Source of the DNA: Mesotaenium endlicherianum
Lineage: Eukaryota; Streptophyta; Zygnematophyceae; Zygnematales; Mesotaeniaceae
Length of the DNA stretch: 64,000 nucleotides
NCBI GenBank assembly: GCA_009602735.1
Contig: WELA01006130.1
Location: forward strand, 678,651-742,650
Direction: 5' to 3'
Both the position numbers and the translations under genes were made by a program. This document shows positions 34,053-45,827 of this stretch, piece after piece. The notes under the pieces are model-generated. The model did not search any database and had not been told where the DNA came from. It saw only the letters and a program-made list of their open reading frames with translations. How positions within the stretch are numbered: position 1 is the stretch's first letter; each line of letters starts with the position of its first letter.

Positions 34053-34278
34053 GTGGTATTCTGTTTCGGGATCAGCCGGACAATCTCTGATAACCATATT
34101 ACACACTCAATTTGCGCTCACACTCACTTTCTCTCTAACTCAATTTTCCCTTATATTCACTCACACCAGGTATTTCACACTAGAAACTCTCTCGATCGCG
34201 TTCCTCTTCATCAAGGGCACTCAGTAGCGGCAAAATATTATGACTTCACTAACTGCATTGTGTTTATGATTGAGCAAG

Positions 34279-35943
34279 ATGACTCAAAAGTCGAAACTCA
34301 AGAGGAAGAGAAGGGCGGAAGAGGCACATGCAGAATACTTGCAATTCCGTGGAGACATCAAATCATCCTCCATCTCCGTTCGGGAATCACAACGACTCCA
34401 ACAACAGCGGGAGGCACAGAAGAAGAAGGAGGAGGAGGAACAGGCCAGACTGAGGCAGGAAGAACTGGACAGAAAAGCTGCAGAGGAGGCCAAGAAAGCA
34501 GAGGAGGAGAGGCAAGCTGAAGAGAAGCGGAAGCAGCAGGCTGAAGAAGAGCAGAGGAGAATCAGCAGCTACCGCTATACAGTACTGGGCAAGGGCTTTG
34601 ATCTACTGGAAGAGGCCTTCAAGTATGCTCAGTGAAGTCGAAGTGAGTCACAGAAGGACATCCTCTAGAAGGAAAGGGAGACATCCGAACACTTTGACAA
34701 GTATATAGTGGTCAGCACGGGGCTCCTCCTCTACCACGATTACGGCAGGATGGTAGGATATACGGTCAGGGAGGCCAAGGCAATGGCCCAGGTGAACGAA
34801 GCAGGGGCTGTATCGATTCCTGGTATCTGGGGGGAAGATAGGGTCATCAGGATGATCCCCATGGACGCGGACAGCTTTGAGGACTCTACACCCCATAACC
34901 GGTTCAAGGCCATGTATAATGAGGTGGAGAGGAGAAGCTGGGAGTTCTTGGCCAGGGAAACCAGTCAGCTAGACTTTGCAGGGCATTGGTACCCTTGTAC
35001 TCTTAAAAGGACAGAACTTGCCTTCTTCCAAAAGCCCACCGATTGGCAGTGGATGACCATCAACATGAGGGATCAGCAGAATGACAGGGCGACGGATGAG
35101 GATTTCCTGACAGACCTAAAGGGAAACATAGTATTGCCCCCTCACATTGCGGCTTGGGACCCAAGATTGGATGGAGTCAGAGACTGCATGAGCCAAGAGA
35201 TGCAGGGGGACAGAAGCAGGGCCCGAGAGTCATTCTCAAAAGGGAAGCACGCTTATGCCAAATGGGCAAGCAAGCAGGGGGAAAAGGACCTGTATGCGGT
35301 CCGGACTCAGCAGCCCCCACCAGCACCCAAAAGGGGAAGGTCAGTGGGATATTCTTTTTCTCGGGAAGAGCTGGAGCAGCTGACAGAAGAGACCCCAGAA
35401 GTCTCAGAGGAACCCGGGGACGGAGAGGAGGAGGAGTCAGAGGAAGACGAGGAGGAAGGCGAGGAGGAGGACACTAGCCCCGCCGTGATCCTGACGCCTG
35501 CCACATCCCCTGTAAGGGAGAAGACGGGGTTGGGCCTGCAGCAACTCGCTGAAGAGGAGGATATCACTTGGCTGGGAACTGCCAGAGGACAGAGCCCATC
35601 TTTAGGCACGGAGACCCAGTCAGACAGGGCAGACAGGAGGGTTGCTAGAGAAATAGCCAGAGGCCTGCCGGCATCTCCCTCGCAGAGAGGGCATGTACCC
35701 TTAGCTCATGTCATGCAACATCCTTCTGGGATGCCGGTATATGTACCAATCAGTTTGAGGGATGCCCAGGAGAAGGCTACCTCCATTCAGTTTCAGACCG
35801 TGCAGGAGGAAACAGCACAGTTACTGCGTTCTTTGCCGGGTCCTTACACGGAACCTCCCTCTCTGACAGGCTTCAGAATACCCCAAGACAGGAGGAGGAC
35901 TGACTCCCCTGACCATAGGGCCCCAGGGGCATCTCCCTCCTAA
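34279..35943 (+). CDS. Family B ORF3, type I, two internal stops
   Basis: ATG at 34279 (MTQKSKLKRKRRAEEAHAEY) directly after an AG. In-frame stops at 34633 and about 34666 split it; from 34708 it is open for 411 codons. The first 110 residues are a highly charged coiled coil. The conserved globular part is next: VVSTGLLLYHDYGRMVGYTV, PGIWGEDRVIRM, NEVERRSWEFLARE, HWYPCTLKR, DWQWMTIN, LPPHIAAWDPRLDG, SFSKGKHAYAKWA. Then a very acidic run (about residues 330-355), an ATSPVREKTG stretch and a Ser/Pro-rich tail. About 45% identical by eye to the 52-kb version, against near identity of pol. I do not recognise a fold. A nucleic-acid or capsid role is possible but unproven. Confidence 0.75.
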
Positions 35944-36027
35944 GGGCGGAAGGCCAAGGGCACAGCATGCTGGATGGGGGAGGAATCAATATTTTCAGTT
36001 GGGGAAACCTATGTACCATGTGTAAGT

Positions 36028-36060
36028 GTTGTCGAGGCGACAACATGTTAAGTTAGAGGG
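36028..36060 (+). promoter_or_regulatory. Conserved hairpin and polypurine tract
   Basis: GTTGTCGAGGCGACAAC (36028-36044) then AAGTTAGAGGG (36050-36060), ending two bases before the LTR. Confidence 0.65.
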
Positions 36061-36062
36061 AT

Positions 36063-36784
36063 TGTAATGAATCAGTATATTGGTTGATATAATATTCATC
36101 TAAATATAACAGTTAAATTAGTTCCGTCTGCTGAACTCTAGTTTAATAATCAGTCTGCTGGACTTTATATTTAATATCAGTTTAATGACTCAACCAAAAG
36201 CAGCAGGCTGAAGTCAGCTTAAGTCAGCTTGCTGACACATTCTTTGACAGCCAGCTGACTTCCGTACTCGGTAGCAGCGAACTGCCTCGATATGCATCTA
36301 AGTGTGGTATGCTAGATGAGTGGCCAGATGACATCCCTATGATAGATGGCGATTCGGGATGATGGGAGATGGCGGTGGATTTGGTTAACCGAGGTCCTAC
36401 CAACGTGGTTAACTCCCGGGTAGGCGGTGCCATCGCACTGACCGTTGAACAGTAAACTCATTCCATGTACATATGCTAGGCATTGCTCTCGAGTTCGGCA
36501 TTCGGAAACGAGGCCAACTCTCTTGTACAGCTTACTGAGAGAGATCTGAATCCAAGGCGAGAAGCCATTGATACGCACTGTCTTCTAACCTTGCTTATGT
36601 ATGAGTTTACTGATTTGCATTATTGATGCTAGTTTACTCGCATTTGACTTACGAGTATTATTCACTGCTAGTGTGTTGTCCTTTGCCGTTTAACCAATTA
36701 ACGGAAAATACCATAAAGATTACTTGCTGATATAAAGATCTTCATTAATTGTTAATCGCCTATTTGGTAAGTCGATTCATTTCA
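36063..36784 (+). repeat. Family B 3' LTR of the plus-strand copy, 722 bp
   Basis: TGTAATGAATC...GATTCATTTCA, with TATAAAG near its 3' end. It abuts the protease region of the B3 element in opposite orientation, so this copy was inserted into B3. Confidence 0.85.
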
Positions 36785-38527
36785 AGGGGGGACCATCTTT
36801 TCCTGACTTTCGCATTGTTCTCCTAACGTAGCAAAGAAATGTTGGACATCAGGTGGAACAAGATCATGTAGAGTGTGCACTCTCTGGAGATCTATATTGC
36901 TGATGGTCTCCTTTATCTGGTTGTCAGGCATGCATAGTGAATCCAGTTCAGCAGGACCCATAATACCTGCTACGAGAGCAGCTAGTGACGACTCACTATC
37001 TCTAGCATCCTCACAGTCAGTAGACTGGATTACTGACTGTTGCTGTCTTTGAGAGGCTGGTCTTTTCTCTCGNGAGAGGCTGGTCTTTTCTCTCGACCTT
37101 TGGGAGGTGCTTGTCTGGACACTGCTCTCTGAAGTGACCTGTCTGCTGGCAATGGAAGCAAATCAATTTTGCTGAGGCTGGTCTTGGCTTAGTCCTACCA
37201 CCACCTCTTCCATAGCCGCCTCGAGAGAAACCACCTCTCCCTCTAGACTGCATAGCATTGTACTCATACCCATATTCATCACCTTGATCATCCTCAGCCT
37301 GGTCTCCTTTAATTGCATTCTAGGAACCATGGGGATTTTGGACAACCTTAGACACCAAAGCATTACTCTGGCGCTTGTGATTGAACTGCTGCTGATCCCA
37401 GGCATCAGCATCCTGGATCAAGCCAGCCAGTTTCTCATACTTTTTTTCAGCAAAATAACCAGAGATTTCGGATTTCTAGCCATACCTAAAGTATGCTATC
37501 CTATACCGCTCTGGCAAGTCTGGCTGCTTCATCATGTTCTCCTGGAACTTTTGAGCAAACTCAGCAATTGAAGTGGTCTGCTTCAGTATCAAGGAGATTA
37601 TCGCATAGATAACTTTTACCTGCCGATTGATCACATCAAACTTCTCATGCAATTTCTCGACAAACTCTACCCAAGTAGGGTCACCAATTTGTTGAGCCTT
37701 ACGCTCTCTTTTCCAGTACAGCCACCAGTCTGCTGCACTGCCTTTTAGTGGAGCACCAGTGTGCCTGACCTTCTCGTGATCTTGCAGTTCTGGGTAGTTC
37801 TCCAGCCACTGCTTAACATCAGCGACAAACTTGATCAGGTAATACTTTTTGTTACCCTCAGGATCATAATCCTGGGAGGTTTCGGCTTGGGCTTACTAGG
37901 CCCTCTGCCACCACCACCCGTGGTTTGAGAACCCAGTTGGTCTCGGTCTCGCAGTAGAGACATTATGATTCTTTTGTCATCTTGTTGAGACTGGTACATG
38001 CTCGCCATTTGCGATTGCGTTTGCACAAACAATGCTCCGAAATCCACACTCTGAGGTGGAAGTCTAGCAAATGCAGCAGTAGCAGTGGCATCGACTCGCT
38101 GAGTAGTGTCCTGAACAGTCCCTCTTGCTCCTGCAGCAGCAATTCCTACCGCATTCAGCCGGTCACGAATTTGAACAAGGGGCACATTGAGTTGTACAGC
38201 AGGAGGTGGGTTCAGAATATTGGCCCTTGATGCCATTAGTTCTTCGACAGTGCGCTCGTCCGCTGGCTGTCCTTCCCTCCTTTCTGGATCTTCAGCGGCT
38301 TTTGCTAATCGCTCAGCTTCTAATCTGGCTCTCTCCTCCTCAGCCTGCTGAGCTGCGACTGCGGCAATAGCAGCTGCCTCATCTGCAGCCTCTCTTGCTG
38401 CAGTATCTGCCACTTCGGAACAGGTACGGGTTCTCGCTACATGGCTTTCAGCCTGATTTTCGACATTCTCGTTATCCTGGTTCTCCATGTCTCGGGAGTT
38501 GCTAGTTTGAAATCTTGTCCTTACCAT
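36785..38527 (-). pseudogene. Family B gag and start of pol (B3)
   Basis: gag starts at 38527 ([20 protein letters not shown]). Its Ala/Glu-rich first part is open to about 37835, where a one-base indel after KPKPKPP changes frame. Capsid-like sequence follows in pieces, then an RGG-rich stretch and one CCHC knuckle CFHCQQTGHFREQC. The gag-pol overlap has lost the slippery heptamer seen at 48030 (it reads TCTCAAA). The start of pol ([17 protein letters not shown]) runs to the LTR at 36784. A single N at 37073 lies inside a 22-bp duplication that is probably an assembly artefact. Confidence 0.8.
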
Positions 38528-38547
38528 ACAAAGAAGACTGTGAACAC

Positions 38548-38560
38548 TGCTCCGATACCA
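38548..38560 (-). other. Primer binding site of B3
   Basis: TGGTATCGGAGCA on the minus strand, one base after the 5' LTR. One mismatch to the common initiator-Met tRNA site TGGTATCAGAGC. Confidence 0.75.
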
Positions 38561-38561
38561 C

Positions 38562-39028
38562 TGAAATGAATCGACTTACTAAGAAGGCGATTAATAATTA
38601 TTGAATATCTTTATATCAGCAAGTAATCTTTATGGTATTTTCTGTTGATTGATTAAACAGTAAAAGACAACACACTATCAGTGGACAATACTCGTAAGTC
38701 AAATGGAAGTAAACTAGCATCAATAATGCAATCAGTAAACTCACACATAAGCAAGGCTAGGAGACAGTGCATATCAATGGCTTCTCGCCTTCGATTCAGA
38801 TCTCTCTGAGTAAGTAGTACAAGAGAATTTCAAGCAATCTTAGCATATGTACATGGAATGAGTTTACTGTTAAACGGCCAGTGCGATGGCACCGCCTACC
38901 CGGGAGTTAACCACGTTGGTAGGACCTCGGTTAACCAAATCCACCACCATCTCCCATCATCCCGAATCGCCATCCATCCTAAGGATGTCATCTGGCCATT
39001 CATCTAGCACACCACACTCAGATGCATA
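38562..39028 (-). repeat. Family B 5' LTR of B3, truncated to 467 bp
   Basis: Plus-strand reading starts TGAAATGAATC and matches the LTR at 25299, but stops near CACTCAGATGCATA, where family A/hybrid sequence resumes (ACACGGTAACAGGCCC, also at 40843). Confidence 0.8.
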
Positions 39029-39252
39029 CACACGGTAACAGGCCCTTTGCGCATGAGCAAGTTTGATACAGCTAAATTGAAGCTTTATAATCATACATGA
39101 CATTAAATATTGCTACATCGCCAGTTGGTGCAGAAATGCATGACAGTTTGTACACTCGAAGGCCTCAATGACTGCTTGGCAATAGCCGCTGCAAGAAGCT
39201 GCAAGATGCTTCATAATCATGAATCAAATTAAATTCTGCTAAAAAGCCAGTT
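39029..39252 (-). repeat. Tail of first A/D hybrid unit
   Basis: ACACGGTAACAGGCCCTTTG and GCGCATGAGCAAGTTTG match 40843-40880 of the second unit. The left part of the same unit ends at 25298. Also holds two diverged copies of a ~50-bp stretch ending GCCAGTTGGTG. No gene. Confidence 0.6.
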
Positions 39253-39725
39253 GGTGAAGCATACATCTCTGGCACCTCTGCCGCGCACCTGATGCGTGAG
39301 GTCGCGACAGCTGGCGTCGATCGAGCAGGAATGCTCAGGCTAGCAACAGGGGCCTGCGGCGCGGCAGTAGCCTTCGCCGGACCTGTCGGACACGGGTCGG
39401 CTGAACCCTGGCGATGCCAACGAAGGAAGGACGGCCAAACCCCGGAGGACCCGCAGGCCTGTCAAAGCTTGGGGGCCCTGTCAGCGTATTGAAGCCTGGG
39501 GGACCTGTGGGCATGCGGCAGACGCAAGCGACGAGCGTGACGGGCATGGCCTGCGAGGGTGCCCCGGTTGGCTCCTCATAGAACTCCTGCGGCGCCCTCT
39601 TGTACGACTCCTCATTTGTCAGGGGGTCGTAGGCCGCTTAGCGCAAGGCCTCCTCCTCCGAAGCGGTCGTGCGGCGGTGGGTCTTGTCCGTGTGCATTGA
39701 CGACAAAGGTGGCTGGGACGCCACC
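39253..39725 (-). pseudogene. Family D segment of second hybrid unit
   Basis: MPVTLVACVCRMPTGPPGFN and SFDRPAGPPGFGRPSFVG match 22969-23500 and 19196-19596. A stop has replaced the Gln in the EEEALRQAAYDP stretch. Fused to the family A integrase tail at about 39725 at the same point as the other copies. Confidence 0.7.
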
Positions 39726-40925
39726 TGCTTGAGTGGTAAATTTATAGGTTGCAAAAGTATTTTATTGCCAACCTCAAAACTCAGCTCTTGCCAATGCGTG
39801 TCAGCAAACGTTTTCTACGTGTCTCGGGCGGCGGCCAACTTTGCTTGTTGTGCACCTCTGGAAGAGAATGGACAAAGTGGCGTGCACTCGGGACTCTCAT
39901 GGTTGACACTCCCATCTCATCGAGAACCACTAAAGTGAGAGGAGTGTGCGGGTTTTGGTAATTTCATGATGACCCGAGTAAGGAGAGTCATGCGCTTCCC
40001 GTGGTAGCACATATCTCACTTGGCCTTCTGGGACCACAATGCGCCCATTGTGCCACCAAAATCCGTCCTCAAACTTTTAGTGTTCTTTCCTTTTGTCCAT
40101 ACTGTCCATCGTTACGGCTACACCGTTCCAGCCAGTACCTTGGAGATCTAGGAAAACGGATCTTTGCGACAGCTCTCGTGAAACCCTAAACCCTAAAGCG
40201 CCTCCAAGTTATGCACGCTATCCAAGAAGGGTTTGCCCGCGTCACCAGACGGATTGACAAGCGTATGGGCTGGTACAGTAGAGTCAAGGGTGGCCACCCT
40301 TGAAACCCGACCAATCTGTTCTTCAACCCCTGCCACGGGCCCCGAGAGCAAGCGCACTGTATGGGGGATTCAATTTAGGGGGTCGGCAACTTTGTGGCGA
40401 CCACGGCGGTATGCCCAAGTAAAGTGGAATCGGTGCAAGAACTCAGACCACCGTGTTTGTCGTTTTTATAGCGTTGTTAACTTGGAAGAAGATATTTGAG
40501 AAGTGATCCGTAACCACTGTCAAACCCTTGTAGTCTTCCAAATAACCTTGTCAAATGGTCAAAGCGTATATAATAGCGGAACTTCTCAGCTTCAACTCTC
40601 AATATCGATACTTGCCTGCCTGCAGCAGACCAGCTCCTTTCTCAACACCAGACACATCATCGACTGCTCCGTAAGCAGGTTTGGATCAGCAAATGTGAGA
40701 ATGCGCATAGGGGTGAGGGCATTTGTAATTCGCTACATCCTTTTGAGAGTAGTATATGGCGCAGCCAATACTGACAGCTCGGTGCAAATACCGACGAAGT
40801 ATCTTCTTGCAAATCAAAGGAATCAACATGCACTGAATACACACGGTACCAGGCCCTTTGCGCATGAGCAAGTTTGAGAAAGCTAAATTGAAGCAGCACA
40901 GTTTGTTCACACAAAGGCCTCAGGC
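39726..40925 (-). pseudogene. Family A RNase H/integrase piece of second hybrid unit
   Basis: Parallel to 23501-25298, but most of the integrase core is deleted: at about 39950 the C-terminal part joins H2C2-flank sequence. CCCTAAACCCTAAA at 40181-40197 replaces a few coding bases. It ends in the ACACGGTACCAGGCCC block. Confidence 0.65.
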
Positions 40926-43390
40926 ACTAATTGGCACTAGCTACTGAAATAAGCGGAAAGAAGCTGTTACTACTGCAAGCAATAAGTCATTAAAAAGTTT
41001 AGACACGATGCAAGTAATTGAGCGACGACTACTTATTCTGTTACATCAAAGGTGAGCAGAGTTCATGATTCGGAAGCATGCATTCATGTCATATACCTTC
41101 ATCCAGACCTACTACCGACATAGGTGACAAAACAATTTTGCAAAAATAATATACCTTAAACTCTAAACCTTACACAAGAAACACAATACAGGAACAACAA
41201 CAAGAGCACCAAGAAATACAGCAGCACTAAGAAAATGAAGACAATTGCAGCAAGACACGGCGTAACAAAAAGCATAGCGAAACAAAGCAAAAAGAAGAGG
41301 AGCACCAAACAGCAGCATAAATTACAAAACCCCTAACCCTATTACAAAGCCCCTAAACCTATTACACAACACCAGCCAAAAAAAGCAACAGAAAGCACAG
41401 AAGCACGCACTGAGCAGCAGCTGCAACATAGACGCACAATAAATTAGGAGGTGTCAAATTCAAAAGAGCTCATCAGTAAGACCACAAACACCCCTAAACC
41501 ACAAACAACATGTAAATGATTTATATATTTCATACCGCGATATGTATGTATACTTTAGTAGATGATACATAATACCGCGCTATGGACTTTTGTAGTAATT
41601 TGTACGACATGATCTCTTTGTACGACACTTAATGAGAGTCAATGTCGAAGGTAGGGGCTACACAAGCATATGCAAACACCTAATGCTCTTGAAGTGCATC
41701 CACCATCCTTAAACGATAGGACTAATTGACAATGCAACAAAGAATCACCGCAAAAATGTGCAGATTTCTATCGATTGTTAAATAATAAAACGGTAATTTG
41801 GTACTTACCAAGCAAAATCCGATGCCAACCTTGACATGATTTCAGTGAGCGTTATGAGCGTTATGAGCGGGGCGTCTTTCTTATTGCGTTCAAGCTCATG
41901 TGAGAGGGTCGAGTCACCAATTGATGAGATGACTCCGATGCAAAAGCATCATGCCAAAGGATGGGGAAAGCGAAGGTGAAAGAATCAATAATCTCCAAGA
42001 ATTCAACGTCAAAACATGTTAAACTGGCCAGAAAGTGTCAGACTCAGCGGTCAATTCAGGGTTTAGGGTTTAAGGTTCAATTATGCGCAATGGAGTCAAT
42101 TCTCGTTACATGACTTCAATTGCGACAATGTCATGGAAAAGACCTTTGTGCAAAAAGCCCGGCATATGCGTCGAAAGATGCGCGCGGCACGATCGAACAC
42201 AATATGGGCGGAAAACATAAATAAAACCCCTGTTGATCCCTCATTTGCAATGGAAAAAACGGCCCCTACGATTGCAAAATCGACTTGACATGTGCGAGGG
42301 TGACTAATAAATAGGCGCCCTTGAGCACAAAAGTCAACTAGGGGAAGTCTACAGCGTGTCGTAAAACTCGAACCTCCTTATCTAGGGTTTAAATGAATAA
42401 ATCCTCACATGTGTGCAACGGGACACGAAGTCCACACACAGTCTCATCAATTGATTTCAACACGTGGGAGGGTGACTGACATGAACAGTCGCCTTTGGGC
42501 ACACAAGTCAACCAGGGTGGACCCAATTAGTTGCCGGAAAACTCGGCCCCCCCCTTCTGTGGAATTAAGCACTTTAATCCCGGTCTTTGTTTAAAGGCAT
42601 AAATATGCCAGAAAACAACATGCTGGGGCCAAGAAAATGACCCACGGCGGATCTTGTCTGACAAAGTAGGGACCAAAACGGGCCCCCGGCAAAAAATCAA
42701 GCCGGCCAACCTCATAAGCGAGACCAGACAGGTAGAAGGTATATAAGCAGATGCCCCCTCTCCCCCCCGCTCAGAGAAGTTATTCACTTATTTGCTGGCG
42801 TATGCAGATGCCATCAGGAAAAATCGGGCCAGGGCAAAAACTCTCGACCACAATAACCAAGGGGGAAAATGACAGATTCAAAAGAATCCCCTGCAGGGAA
42901 AGTAATCCCCGCCCAACCGTACTCGGACTTCGGACGGGCCGGAAAGGCCTCGTCAGACGCACCCCTCTTAACAAGATAACTTTACAACTGGTCCTGCTGA
43001 CGTATGCAGACGCCAGCAGCGACAACAAATGGCCAAGCACAGGTGCCAAGCTGTTGTAGCAGTGCGTGAGGATAACGTTATGCCTAGGCGCAAGCCTCGG
43101 CCATAACAAATCAAAACGGAGCCCACAGGGCTCATGAAAAATCACGAATCGGCCACGGGCTCTCCGGCCACTGCGATGCCGATCAGTAATCAAAGGCAAA
43201 GGAGCCAAGTAACTGGACCCCTAAAAAGAAAACCAGGGCCACGGGCGGACACGCGCCGTATATTGCGGTCGCAAGATCGGACGGACGAGGGAGCGCCACA
43301 CAGGCCCCCATGACCAAAAAAAAAAACAAGAGCGAGGGGCCAAGGACAACCAAGGGTCCCCTCTCGTTGACAAAATGGGCAAGGCGACGG
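40926..43390. other. No recognisable gene (2.5 kb)
   Basis: AT-rich to mixed sequence without a supported ORF. A-rich stretch at 41150-41420 with CCCTAAACC-type short runs; a telomere-like GGGTTTAGGGTTTAAGG at 42058-42074. A diverged duplication of about 100 bp (GAGGGTGACT...AAGTCAACxAGG) lies at 42290-42375 and 42465-42550. 42600-43390 is more GC-rich; its open frames show no known motif. Confidence 0.45.
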
Positions 43391-43687
43391 TGAAATCGCC
43401 TTACCAATTAGCAATTAACAATTAATTAAAGATCTTTATATCAGCAAGTAATCCTTATGGTATTTTTTGGTTAACTAATTCCTCAGCAAAACACCACACA
43501 ACTAGCGTAAACAGTACTCATAAGTCAAATGCAAGTATGAGCATCAATCATGCAATCGGTAAACTTATACATAAGCAAGGTTAGAAGACAGTTGCATCGA
43601 TGGCTTCTCCCCTTGGATTCAAATATCTCGCAATAAGCAATACATGCGAGTTGGCTTGGTTTTCAAATGCCGAACTCGAGAGCATCA
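43391..43687 (-). repeat. Family B LTR fragment, minus orientation
   Basis: Plus-strand reading TGAAATCGCCTTACCAATTAG..., following the B LTR to AACTCGAGAGCAT, where a plus-oriented fragment begins. Confidence 0.7.
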
Positions 43688-43688
43688 C

Positions 43689-43961
43689 TAAAATGAAACA
43701 GTATATTGGTACATAAAATATTCATTTGAATATATTAGTAATTAAGTTCAGCCTGCTGAACTTTAGATAAGATTCAGTATGCTGGACTTTTAACAATAAT
43801 CAGTTTAATGGCTTAGCTAAGATCAGCAAGCTGAAATCAACTTAGGTCAGCTTGTTGACCTATTCTTTGACAGCTAGCTGACTCCGTATTCAGTAGCAGC
43901 GAGTTGCCTAGTCATGCAATTAAGTGTGATATGCTAGACGAAAGGAAAGATGACATCTTTA
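43689..43961 (+). repeat. Family B 5' LTR fragment of older element (B2)
   Basis: TAAAATGAAACAGTATATTGG... matches the LTR start and stops near AGATGACATC. The rest of the LTR, the primer site and the first half of gag are deleted. Confidence 0.7.
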
Positions 43962-45827
43962 GGCACACTAGTGCTCTATTGAAAGGTTGGGCAGCAGACT
44001 GGTGGCTGTGTTGGAAAGGAGAGCATAAGGCTCCACAACTCGATGATCCTACTTAGGTAGAGTTTGTCGAGAAGCTGCATGAGAAGTTTGATGTTGTAAA
44101 TCAGCAGGAGATAGCTATCTATGCATTAATCTCCTTGACACTGAAGCAGACCACTTCAGTTGTTGAGTTTGCTCAAAAGTTCCAAGAGAACATGAAGCAG
44201 CCGGAAATACCAGAGCGGTATAGGATAGCATACTTCAAGTTTGGCTTGAAGCTCAAGATCTCAGGTCATTCTGCTGAAAAGAAATATGAGAAACTAGCTG
44301 ACTTGATCCAGGATGCTGATGCCTTGGATCAATAGCAATTCAATCACAACCGCCAAGGTAATGCTTTGGTGTCTAAGATTGTCAAAAAGCCACATGGTTC
44401 CCACAATGCAATTGAAGGAGATCAGGCTGAGAATGATCAGAATGATGAGTATGAGTATGAGTATAATGCTATGCAGTCTAGAGGGACAGGTGGTTTCTCT
44501 CGAGGCGACTATGAAAGAGGTGGTGGTAGGACTAAGCCGAGACCAGCCTCAGCAAATCTGTTTGCTTCCATTGCCAGGAGTTGGGCCACTACAGAGAACA
44601 ATGTCCTCGAAAGCACCTTCCAAAGGTCGAGAGAAAGAACCATCCTTTAAAAGGCAGCAACAGTCAGTAATCCAGTCTATTGAATGTGAGGATGCTAGAG
44701 ATAGTGAGTCATCGCTAGCTGCTCTCGTAGCAGGTATTATGGGTCCTGTTGAATTGGGTTCACTATGCATGCCTGACAAACAGATAAAGGAGACCATCAG
44801 CAATGTAGACCTTCAGATGCACACTCTGGATGGTCTTCTTCCACCTGATGTCCAACATTTCTTTGCTAAGTCGGAAGACCAATGCGAAAACCAAGAAGAG
44901 TTAGTCCCGCCTATCCTATTGCATTGTATGATTGCAGGTAGGAAGGTCAAGGCATTTGTCGACGGAGGGACGTCACATACTCTTATCCATAACGACTTAG
45001 TTAGGCGGCTAAGGCTGCCTACTGTCACCCAAGGGAAACGAAAAATATTTATTGGAGATGCCTCAAGCATCCCGGAAGGAGTTATAACCAAGCCTATTGA
45101 GGTCCAGTTTGGTTTTGGCATTGCAGTTCTAACTCAAACGCTTACATTTGAGGTACTCAACACTGGCTTTTATGATCTTGTGCTAGGAAGGTCCTGGCTT
45201 AATAGACATCAAGCTGAAGTGTGTTGGAGCAAAGGTGCAGTTAAAGTAAAGAAGCCAGTGATGGCCAGACTAACTTGGCACCCACCAGTGCTCTTCCTCT
45301 TGTCCTGTATGGATGGCAAATGAAGGAAAAGAAGAGGCTTTCAAGAGGATGTAAATTGTTGAATGCAATATAGTTTATGGAAAGGTGGAACTAGAAGGAA
45401 AACAGGATGTTCTGTTAGCTGCTAAAAGAGGTATCTTCTCAACCTGAAGAAATGGTTGAGAAAAAGGTGAGTCATCCAGAGCACCCTACTGCTGCAGAAA
45501 TTGTTGCTCAGCATACTGATATTTTCAAACATGCCTCCAGGATTGCCCCCTAAGAGATAAGTATATCATAAGATTAATTCATTGCCTAGGAGTTAGCCAC
45601 CTTGGCAACGCACATATGGCTTGTCTTATGTGGAAAGTGAAAAGTTAAGAACACAAATTGCCGAGCTGGAAGAAAGTGGTTATAGTTCTCCCTCTAAATC
45701 ACCTCATGGCGCACCCATCTTATTTATTGAAAAGAAGGATGGCAGCATGCGAACGCGTGTGGATTACAAAGCTCTTAACAAAATTACAATAAAGAAGAAG
45801 TATGCTTTATCTAGAATTGAGGACTTG
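43962..45827 (+). pseudogene. Family B gag-pol, older copy B2, 5' part
   Basis: gag resumes at ALLKGWAADWW and runs through LHEKFDVVNQQE and RIAYFKFGLKLKISG with stops. The zinc knuckle is destroyed by frame shifts around FASIARSWA. The slippery heptamer TTTAAAA survives at 44646-44652. Pol carries the protease motif FVDGGTSHTLI and reaches RT ([22 protein letters not shown]) at 45827, where the younger element is inserted in the word ACTTG. The continuation is at 54735. Confidence 0.8.

Larger units (their letters stand above)
25299..39028 (-). mobile_element. Family B element (B3), minus strand, interrupted by a plus-strand B copy
   Basis: Its 5' LTR is at 38562-39028 (truncated) with primer site and gag on its inner side. 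RT, RNase H, integrase, chromodomain, ORF3 and the 3' LTR (25299-26016) lie at the other end. The two LTRs share subfamily differences absent from other copies (AAATGGAAGTAAACTAGCATC). The middle is occupied by a plus-strand copy (31498-36784); about 0.7 kb of pol is missing at the joins. The outer flanks are the two halves of one A/D hybrid unit, which supports a single insertion. Confidence 0.7.

Noticed and set aside
42409-43414. Several 60-140 codon frames on both strands
   Set aside because: No recognisable domain, no homology to the elements in the window, overlapping in opposite strands; length is as expected for this GC content.
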